Below are positions 1 to 4,495 of a DNA stretch of 5,484 nt, piece after piece. Every line of letters begins with the position of its first letter. The stretch's first letter is position 1. The translations under genes were made by a program, and so were the position numbers. The notes beneath the pieces are model-generated. The model saw nothing but the letters and a program-made list of their open reading frames with translations. It made no database searches and had not been told where the DNA came from. The stretch is from Candidatus Zixiibacteriota bacterium (lineage in GTDB: Bacteria > Zixibacteria > MSB-5A5 > JAUVRN01): assembly GCA_030597645.1 (NCBI GenBank), contig JAUVRN010000160.1, positions 1 through 5,484 on the forward strand, written 5' to 3'.

Positions 1-565
1 CCAGGGTGCGGGCACCCAGGCGGTCGTGTACGCGCATCCAGGGGTCGAACCGTTCTCCGTCCGCAGTCCGACGGGCGATGTACTGCTCCATGGGTTCCAA
101 CGGATACTCGCTCTTGCGGTTCGGACGGACCGGGGCGATCAGTCGGTTCAGACCGTGATCGAGTCCGATGCGCTGCATGGCCCGCACCATATCGCCACTC
201 TTGCCCTGGCCCCGGGTCTCTGCGCCGGTGACGATCTGCAGTGCGCACAGGTGTGAGGGTGATCGATCTGCCACGGCACCTTCCACCCCGTTTCGCAACG
301 CCCATTCGATGCCTTCCTGAGGGAGTTCGCCCGGCATGCCCGGCCAGTAGACGGGTATCGAATTGCCTGAGGCCACCACCCGGTCATCCCGTAGCAGCGC
401 GAACTGGTAGTCCGGGAACAGCCGGTAGAGATCATCCCAGTACTGACCGACCACCTCGTCCTGCAGCATGAACTCCGGCCAGGGCTCGGCTCCCGCGGCC
501 TTCATGTCCGGCACGAGATCGGGCCGGTCCCGGGCGGTGACCAGCTTTAGTGAGTCGGAATGCAC
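1..565 (-). CDS. GNAT-like N-acyltransferase, C-terminus cut by window edge
   Basis: 188 codons are visible, then the gene runs off the left edge. The protein reads VHSDSLKLVTARDRPDLV at its start. The body matches a family of GNAT-fold transferases I recognise by pattern: LFPDYQFALL (49-58), SGNSIPVYWPG (66-76), LCALQIV (106-112), an acetyl-CoA-binding-like RGQGKS (118-123), APVRPNRKSEYPLEPMEQY (144-162) and DPWMRVHDRLGA (174-185). GNAT enzymes move an acyl group from acyl-CoA to an amine; the acceptor here is unknown. No signal peptide or membrane segment is seen, so it should be cytosolic. The start is GTG at 565, the first start codon after the in-frame TGA that ends the upstream gene (592-590). 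No Shine-Dalgarno sequence precedes it (the upstream bases are C/A-rich). The ATG at codon 21 is an alternative, but it would remove the KLVTARDRPDL segment that looks like the normal N-terminus. The 24-base gap suggests co-transcription with the membrane genes. GNAT-like assignment is fairly sure; substrate is not known. Confidence 0.78.
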   Translation of the reverse strand, partial: MHSDSLKLVTARDRPDLVPDMKAAGAEPWPEFMLQDEVVGQYWDDLYRLFPDYQFALLRDDRVVASGNSIPVYWPGMPGELPQEGIEWALRNGVEGAVADRSPSHLCALQIVTGAETRGQGKSGDMVRAMQRIGLDHGLNRLIAPVRPNRKSEYPLEPMEQYIARRTADGERFDPWMRVHDRLGARTL

Positions 566-589
566 GGTGGTGTGTGGGGGCCGATGGAC

Positions 590-1183
590 TCAGTCGACCA
601 GGTGCAGCCAATCGATCACGAGGAACTGTACGCGACCGATCAGCAGCGACACGCGTGCCATGACGGTGTAGCCGAAGTGGGCACCGAAGGAGATCATGAT
701 GAACCACATGCCGACGTTGGCGATGACGCCGAGTGCGCCCTTGTGCGGCTTCGAGAAGTAGAAATACATCAGAGTGCTGATCACACCCACGACGACCAGG
801 AGACCCTTGATGGTGCCCATGTTGATCATGGTCTCGGCAACCTGCGGCAGCACCAGGCCGTGAAGCTGTTGCATCAGCAGGATGCCCGCGTTGGCCCCGA
901 TCACGAACGCCAGCGCGACACGCGACAGCCACGACCATTTGGTCGAGAGGCGCGCGAACGTCAGCACGCCCAGGATGCCCGGCACGATCAGCCACAGCTT
1001 GCCACCGATGAGCGGCTGCCAGAGCTGCTGCACCAGGACGCTCTGGAAAATCAGTCCGGAGTAGTAGCCTGCCGACAATCCGGCAAAGACGTGTTCGGCG
1101 AATCGATATACCGGGTTATCCCGATAGAGGAATGAGTAGATCGCCAGGGTAAACAGGGCCGTGAGGGTAGTCACCGGGTCCAT
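590..1183 (-). CDS. Polytopic membrane protein, 197 aa, last membrane gene of the operon
   Basis: I do not recognise a named family. The 197-residue protein is mostly hydrophobic, with about six membrane segments near residues 3-19, 32-51, 64-78, 86-104, 126-143 and 153-172, and a shorter hydrophobic tail at 178-190. A polar, aromatic stretch after the first segment, YRDNPVYRFAEHVFAGLSAGY (20-40), is the most distinctive motif and may mark the family. A basic loop KPHKG (145-149) is probably cytoplasmic. The start chosen is ATG at 1183, whose A is also the last base of the preceding TGA (TGATG), a classic coupled junction. An AAGG (1197-1194) lies ten bases upstream. GTG at 1186 would add one residue. 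No catalytic signature is visible, so a structural, channel or transporter-subunit role in a complex with the neighbouring membrane proteins is an inference from context. The coding call is secure; the function is unknown. Confidence 0.85.
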   Translation of the reverse strand: MDPVTTLTALFTLAIYSFLYRDNPVYRFAEHVFAGLSAGYYSGLIFQSVLVQQLWQPLIGGKLWLIVPGILGVLTFARLSTKWSWLSRVALAFVIGANAGILLMQQLHGLVLPQVAETMINMGTIKGLLVVVGVISTLMYFYFSKPHKGALGVIANVGMWFIMISFGAHFGYTVMARVSLLIGRVQFLVIDWLHLVD

Positions 1184-2013
1184 CACTCGGCCGCCTTGTT
1201 ACGCCGGCTCGCGATGAAGCCGATGTTGCCGAGCACAATGAAGGCGATGATGACCAGGTGTACCAATGACTGGGCGCCCATCCCGCGCGTCGCCCACTCC
1301 GGTCGGTTTATGAGTTTTTCGTACTCGGCGCCGCCCTTCATGCCTCCCAGTATGCCTACCAGCTGGCCGGCGTCGAGGTAGGCAAACAGTTTGGGTGCCA
1401 TGACCGCGGTCACGCCTGCACCGATCTTAGCGCCGAACCGGGCGCCGACGATGGAGATCCAGTATTCGATCGTCGCATTGTCCGAGATGGCGAAGACGAA
1501 TTGCACGTCGTCGTAGCGATCGACGGTCTGCATGATCGGGAGGCTGTCGAGCGGCGTACCGGAGTGGTCGGTGGGATAGATGGACCGGATCGACGTGCCC
1601 ATCCCCGTCAGGACGGCCAGGTAGTTCGCCTTGAAGCCGAGATTGACGTAGTCGACGCCGTAGATCTTGCCGAACGCATCACCCTCCTCGCGCAGTACCC
1701 GTTCGGTGATGGACGGTCCGCCCGCACCGATGTTCGAGAGCGAGACTATCTTGAAGTTGCGCATGAACGCGTGTCGCACGGCGGCCCGCGCCAGCGGTTC
1801 GGTCTCCGGAAGCGTCGACGGCCAGATTTCGAACGGGATCATGATCGTCGACCCCTCCGGCAGCGCCTCCATGGCGTCATAGACAGACCGCGTCTGTTCC
1901 GTGACCCTCTCGGGAAACGAGACAGGGAAGAACATGGGCAGAATAACCGACAGCGCAATCAGCAGGTAGATCCAGCGACGATCAAAGCTGGTCAGGTGGG
2001 CCGTCCACGACAT
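1183..2013 (-). CDS. Membrane-anchored protein with large soluble domain, 276 aa, unknown function
   Basis: An N-terminal anchor lies at about 14-32, preceded by DRRW, and a C-terminal anchor at about 249-268, followed by SRRNK. Basic residues at both ends place the termini in the cytoplasm and the roughly 215-residue middle domain outside. That domain alternates short hydrophobic strands and helices (STIMIPFEIWP 55-65, FKIVSLSNIG 87-96, YGVDYVNLGFK 118-128, VQFVFAISDNATIEYW 170-185). It contains conserved-looking GTPLDSLPIM (152-161), GAGVTAVMAPKLF (198-210) and GQLVGILGGMKGGAEYE (216-232), followed by a Pro/Trp/Arg-rich link. I know of no characterised homologue. The pattern recalls uncharacterised proteins encoded beside DUF6754 genes, but that is from memory and unchecked. 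The start is ATG 2013, six bases after the upstream stop. A strong GGGGAGAGGG site inside the upstream gene's last codons (2032-2023) supports translational coupling. Its stop overlaps the next start. No Walker or metal-binding motif is obvious. Confidence 0.87.
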   Translation of the reverse strand: MSWTAHLTSFDRRWIYLLIALSVILPMFFPVSFPERVTEQTRSVYDAMEALPEGSTIMIPFEIWPSTLPETEPLARAAVRHAFMRNFKIVSLSNIGAGGPSITERVLREEGDAFGKIYGVDYVNLGFKANYLAVLTGMGTSIRSIYPTDHSGTPLDSLPIMQTVDRYDDVQFVFAISDNATIEYWISIVGARFGAKIGAGVTAVMAPKLFAYLDAGQLVGILGGMKGGAEYEKLINRPEWATRGMGAQSLVHLVIIAFIVLGNIGFIASRRNKAAE

Positions 2014-2019
2014 GGCGCG

Positions 2020-2643
2020 CTACCCTCTCCCCATGTACGTGCGTTCGAGACCCAGGATGATGCGCAGCGCCGTGGCTGCCGCACCCAGGGCGGCCCCGAT
2101 GATGATGCCGCGCTGTGCTGCCATGTTGGGCACGGCCATGATCCAGTTGGTGACGTCGGGCAGGTTGCTGTTGATGGCCTGGCCCACGGGAATGCGGCCG
2201 AGCATGACGATGATGGCCGTCACCAGAAGCAGGGTGGCCTGCAGCGTGCGTGCCCGGAAGGCGCGGTACGCGGCCGACGCGATAAAAAACGCCAGCATCG
2301 AGAACATGGTGGTCATCATCGGCGCCTGGAGGTTGGTGAACAGCCAGTCGTACACCGTGCCGGTCTCGACACCCTCCGAGAATCCGCTGACCAGCATGCC
2401 CGCCCGGAAAACGCGCAGAACGACAGCGTAGGGCCATCCCTCCTTGCGTCGCTGTATCTTGCTCCAGTTGGCGTGCGCGATGGACACCACGCCAAGAAGG
2501 ATCGTAAAACCGGAGACGATGCTGACCCAGTTGAGGAAGTCGCCGGAAACGCGTTCTATCGCAGGATTCGTGGAGAAAAAGGAGATCACCATGAAGATAC
2601 CGGCGAGAAACGCCACGGCGACGGGGATGGGGCCGCGCATCAT
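2020..2643 (-). CDS. Polytopic membrane protein, 207 aa, unknown function
   Basis: Hydrophobic segments lie near residues 6-24, 37-56, 108-126, 134-149 and 179-197, with a possible sixth at 72-90 that carries two arginines. Six segments satisfy the positive-inside rule best: KIQRRKEGW (62-70) and YRAFRARTL (126-134) would then be cytoplasmic, and GVETGTVYDWLFTN (91-104) and the 150-178 loop external. The HANWSKIQRRKEGWPY stretch (57-72) after the second segment is the most distinctive part and probably the family signature. I cannot name a family. The start is ATG 2643 (or the adjacent ATG 2640). An upstream in-frame start at 2718 exists, but it lies deep in the preceding gene and would add an Arg/Ser/Pro-rich out-of-frame-looking extension, so I reject it. 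The junction with the preceding gene is TGAcATG, and GAGG at 2656-2653 lies nine bases from the start. It is probably a subunit of the same membrane complex as its neighbours. Confidence 0.86.
   Translation of the reverse strand: MMRGPIPVAVAFLAGIFMVISFFSTNPAIERVSGDFLNWVSIVSGFTILLGVVSIAHANWSKIQRRKEGWPYAVVLRVFRAGMLVSGFSEGVETGTVYDWLFTNLQAPMMTTMFSMLAFFIASAAYRAFRARTLQATLLLVTAIIVMLGRIPVGQAINSNLPDVTNWIMAVPNMAAQRGIIIGAALGAAATALRIILGLERTYMGRG
2023..2032 (-). promoter_or_regulatory. Ribosome binding site inside the end of the 207-aa gene
   Basis: GGGGAGAGGG on the minus strand overlaps the last codons (Gly-Arg-Gly) of the 207-aa gene and lies nine bases before ATG 2013. The strong site within the upstream coding end indicates translational coupling of the 207-aa and 276-aa proteins. 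Confidence 0.7.
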
Positions 2644-2644
2644 G

Positions 2645-3523
2645 TCAGTGGACCTCGAACCAGGACCGGAACGTCTCCGCCCAGCCGGCATCGAACGTGG
2701 TGAAGAGCGCGCCCGCAAGAATCAGAACCGTCAGTGTGATCTTGAAGATGTCCTGCGCCTTGACGGCCCCGAGGTATTTGGGCTCCTTGGACAGGTATGC
2801 GGACGCCGCATACAGCTCTTCGCCGATCAGCGTGTAGTCGCAGGCGGCGATGAAGAACGGAAGCTGTTCGGGCTGCGCGGTGCCGGCGATCTGAATGGCC
2901 CCCGCAGCGTTGCCGGTCTCGGCCATGAGCAACGACTCGGCGTGAAACTGACCCAGGAAGATGTTGGTGGCCGGTTTTTCACGCATCATCCAGCCGTTCA
3001 CCGCCGCCGAAAAACCGAATGATTCGCCCGCCATGTAGCGCACCATGTCCGGTTTGAAGGCGTCGGGTTTGCCGGCGTCCGTATAGGCCTCCCGCACCAC
3101 CTCGCTGGCCGCGGCCAGGGGCATGGGATACAGGCAGGGCACCATGAGCGGCGTGTCGTAACGCGCCGTGATCTTGGCGATCTTGCCGAGCACGGCCAGG
3201 CCCGCAAAGGTCTCCGCCTGATCGATGTCGCCCGTGCCCGGTATGAAGAGGACGGTTCGGCCCATTTCGGTGGCACGACCCACTCCGTCCTCTACCGCCT
3301 CGAGACCAGGAAGGGGACGGATGTACATTTCCTTGCCGCGCTGCGAAGAGCGGATGAAGTAGAGCACGGCGCCACAGAATGCCAGCATCAGAAGGAGCGC
3401 ATTTACGCGGTCCGTGTTGAAGAGCGAGCCGGGAGATTCCGTCTCCTGCGCGGCGGCGGGACAGGCCAGCAGGGCCACGATGACAGCCGCCGTTACCGCG
3501 TACCGGGTGGTGTCACCGCACAT
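2645..3523 (-). CDS. DUF6754-type membrane protein
   Basis: The 292-residue protein begins with a signal-peptide-like stretch (about 6-25, ending CPAAAQ). A membrane segment (about 41-57) is followed by basic RSSQRGK (58-64), a soluble domain (66-256), and a second membrane segment (about 258-277). Domain motifs fit the uncharacterised DUF6754 family as I remember it: IRPLPGLEAVEDGVGRATEMGR (68-89), LFIPGTGDIDQAETFAGLAVLG (92-113), FSAAVNGWM (171-179), FLGQFHAESLLMAETG (189-204), AGTAQPEQLPFFIAACDYTLIGEELYAA (213-240) and YLS (243-245). The basic residues after the first true membrane segment put the domain in the cytoplasm. ATG 3523 was chosen because the signal-like segment then sits at the N-terminus. 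The alternative GTG 3565 (306 aa) adds a Pro/Arg-rich stretch. Neither start has a good ribosome site, so the start is uncertain. No enzyme activity is known for the family. The gene lies between the Fn3-like gene and a coupled membrane-protein gene. Confidence 0.85.
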   Translation of the reverse strand: MCGDTTRYAVTAAVIVALLACPAAAQETESPGSLFNTDRVNALLLMLAFCGAVLYFIRSSQRGKEMYIRPLPGLEAVEDGVGRATEMGRTVLFIPGTGDIDQAETFAGLAVLGKIAKITARYDTPLMVPCLYPMPLAAASEVVREAYTDAGKPDAFKPDMVRYMAGESFGFSAAVNGWMMREKPATNIFLGQFHAESLLMAETGNAAGAIQIAGTAQPEQLPFFIAACDYTLIGEELYAASAYLSKEPKYLGAVKAQDIFKITLTVLILAGALFTTFDAGWAETFRSWFEVH

Positions 3524-3584
3524 ACTGGCTCGCAGACCTGTCCGTGTGGGGCGTGGATCTCTCACGCGGGGCGCATGGCTAAAT

Positions 3585-3980
3585 TTAGTGTCCGGGTCGC
3601 GTGTAAAGGGGACCGAGGTGGACTACCGCTCGGTACGAACCGAACCGTACCATCGAACTGTCCGCCTTCTTGAAGTACGCGTAGTAGTGGTAGGCCATGT
3701 CGGCGTCGAGACCGACGTCGGTCACGCGTGCCGAGTCGACCGGCAAAAACGCCACCGTATCGGGCTGGGCCGGTGTCTCCGCGGGGCGGCGCCGCAACAT
3801 CACGTGATCCACGTCGGGGGCGGCCTCCTTGACCTGTAGCCAATCAATCTGCAGGACCACGGTGCTGCCGTCGGTGCCGGCTGGCGCAAAGGCCGACAGG
3901 ATCGTCTGCTCCGCGTTTGCTGTTCCGGCCACAAGGCCGATCATTGTCAGGACCACGATCGTGTTGCGCTGCATCTGCAT
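3585..3980 (-). CDS. Small exported protein with fibronectin type III-like domain
   Basis: 131 residues, first gene of the leftward unit. A Sec signal peptide is clear: MQMQR, hydrophobic core at 7-18, and a GTANA cleavage site before residue 24, giving a mature protein of about 108 residues outside the cytoplasmic membrane. No lipobox cysteine is present, so it is soluble rather than a lipoprotein. The mature part alternates beta strands (STVVLQIDWLQV 39-50, HVMLRRRP 59-66, TVAFLPV 75-81, ARVTDVGLDADMAYHYYAYF 84-103, FGSYRAVVHLG 113-123). The Leu/Asp-Tyr-x-Tyr spacing around 91-102 is the usual F-strand pattern of fibronectin III domains, so an Fn3-like fold is a reasonable, not certain, call. 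The start is ATG 3980, with GAGGGG (3992-3987) six bases upstream; ATG at codon 3 is less well placed. It is likely to bind a partner, perhaps the membrane proteins encoded downstream. There is no catalytic residue pattern. Confidence 0.82.
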   Translation of the reverse strand: MQMQRNTIVVLTMIGLVAGTANAEQTILSAFAPAGTDGSTVVLQIDWLQVKEAAPDVDHVMLRRRPAETPAQPDTVAFLPVDSARVTDVGLDADMAYHYYAYFKKADSSMVRFGSYRAVVHLGPLYTRPGH

Positions 3981-3986
3981 TTCAGC

Positions 3987-3992
3987 CCCTCG
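3987..3992 (-). promoter_or_regulatory. Ribosome binding site of the Fn3-like gene
   Basis: GAGGGG on the minus strand, six bases before ATG 3980. This decides the start in favour of ATG 3980 over the ATG two codons further in. Confidence 0.7.
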
Positions 3993-4187
3993 GTCTGTAC
4001 GTCACGTCTCGTTGAACGCGCATGGTAAGCCCGGCCGGCAGTCGCGGCCAAGGCGAATCTGGCAAGGGAAAGGCGCAGTGACAGGCCTGGCCCGGCCCTC
4101 GAGAATCCTGGATTTTTCGTGTTGCCCCCCCTGGAAATGCCGCGCGATGCAGGACGGCCAAACCAGCCGCCTGCGTAACGACAAACT

Positions 4188-4217
4188 ATTGTACAACATC
4201 CGCTTAAGCCTTGCCCA
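4188..4217 (-). promoter_or_regulatory. Candidate leftward sigma-70-type promoter
   Basis: Read on the minus strand, TGGGCA (4217-4212) is followed after 18 bases by TACAAT (4193-4188). The -10 matches the consensus at five of six positions, the -35 at four of six. Transcription would begin near 4181 and give a leader of about 200 bases before the Fn3-like gene. The -10 overlaps an 8-base palindrome TTGTACAA (4189-4196). Sigma-70 rules may not hold fully in this organism, so this is a candidate only. Confidence 0.4.
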
Positions 4218-4264
4218 AAAAGGGTTGCCGGGGCAGGTGGGAGGACGTTTCTTTCACTCTTTGG

Positions 4265-4280
4265 TGTGAATTCGTTCACA
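4265..4280. promoter_or_regulatory. Crp/Fnr-family operator-like palindrome TGTGA-N6-TCACA
   Basis: The 16 bases TGTGAATTCGTTCACA match the Crp consensus TGTGA-N6-TCACA at all ten half-site positions. The centre at 4272.5 lies about 91.5 bases upstream of the predicted leftward start point (near 4181), close to a spacing at which Crp can act as a class I activator. It also lies 223 bases upstream of the rightward gene. A Crp/Fnr-superfamily regulator is the natural reading. As RNA the same bases could form a six-pair stem with a UUCG loop, so a hairpin is the alternative. Confidence 0.55.
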
Positions 4281-4298
4281 AGAGCGAACCTCGGATCA

Positions 4299-4436
4299 AT
4301 GACAGCCATGACGGAACTCATCGTGCAGCCCATCCCCGCCGAAGGGCGTCCACCCGCCGGTGGTGTCTTGATGCACCGCGTGATCTCCCCGCTGGCCTAC
4401 CTCGTCGACTTCTACTGGCTCTCCTCGAGCATTTGA
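4299..4436 (+). CDS. Possible small ORF of 45 codons upstream of the P-loop gene
   Basis: ATG 4299 (or ATG 4308) to TGA 4436 encodes 45 residues. The first half is polar and proline-rich (TELIVQPIPAEGRPPAGG, residues 5-22). The second half is hydrophobic and aromatic (MHRVISPLAYLVDFYWL, 25-41) and might form one membrane helix. Third codon positions are mostly G or C, as in the real genes of the window. Against it, no Shine-Dalgarno sequence precedes either ATG, and I recognise no family. It ends 59 bases before the downstream gene, so a leader peptide or small co-transcribed membrane protein is possible. Confidence 0.35.
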   Translation: MTAMTELIVQPIPAEGRPPAGGVLMHRVISPLAYLVDFYWLSSSI

Positions 4437-4443
4437 CCTGCTG

Positions 4444-4456
4444 CCCGTCTGACGGG
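4444..4456. repeat. 13-base dyad CCCGTC-T-GACGGG
   Basis: A perfect six-base inverted repeat around one central base lies 28 bases before the ribosome site of the rightward gene and just after the small ORF's stop. It could be an operator half-site pair or, as RNA, a short four-pair stem. There is no T-run behind it, so it is not an intrinsic terminator. Confidence 0.4.
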
Positions 4457-4483
4457 TGAGGGGGGCACGAACCACAAGTCGAT

Positions 4484-4490
4484 GGAGGAG
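4484..4490 (+). promoter_or_regulatory. Ribosome binding site of the P-loop gene
   Basis: GGAGGAG lies five bases before ATG 4496. This is the strongest Shine-Dalgarno sequence in the window and fixes the start. Confidence 0.8.
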
Positions 4491-4495
4491 AGACA

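Larger units (their letters stand above)
3981..4495. other. Divergent intergenic region with shared control signals
   Basis: The 515 bases lie between two outward-facing genes. Contents I can support are a leftward promoter candidate, a Crp/Fnr-type palindrome, a 45-codon ORF, a small dyad, and ribosome sites at both ends. The leftward leader would be about 200 bases long and contains a possible stem-loop, GGCCG (4033-4037) pairing with CGGCC (4045-4049) across a seven-base loop. Apart from this I see no riboswitch, tRNA or small-RNA signature. Longer open frames here lack codon character and ribosome sites. Confidence 0.6.

Noticed and set aside
432..995. A 187-codon minus-strand frame
   Set aside because: It overlaps the 197-aa membrane gene and the GNAT gene in another frame, and its Arg/His/Pro-rich product is a shadow.
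560..1135. A 191-codon plus-strand frame
   Set aside because: It is antisense to the membrane gene; the acidic, His-rich composition mirrors hydrophobic codons on the other strand.
1501..2703. A 400-codon open frame on the plus strand
   Set aside because: It lies antisense to the 276-aa and 207-aa membrane genes, and its product is rich in His, Arg, Asp and Gly with no domain, as expected for the complement of G+C-rich coding DNA.
4084..4117. Possible intrinsic terminator (G+C-rich stretch followed by TTTTT at 4113-4117)
   Set aside because: Only a four-base stem (CAGG/CCTG) can be paired near the T-run, and no gene on the plus strand ends here.
4189..4196. TTGTACAA palindrome as an operator
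   Set aside because: It is only eight bases, likely by chance, and overlaps the proposed -10; mentioned there rather than called separately.
3829..4269. A 146-codon plus-strand frame crossing the intergenic region
   Set aside because: It begins inside and antisense to the Fn3-like gene, shows no recognisable domain and no ribosome site.
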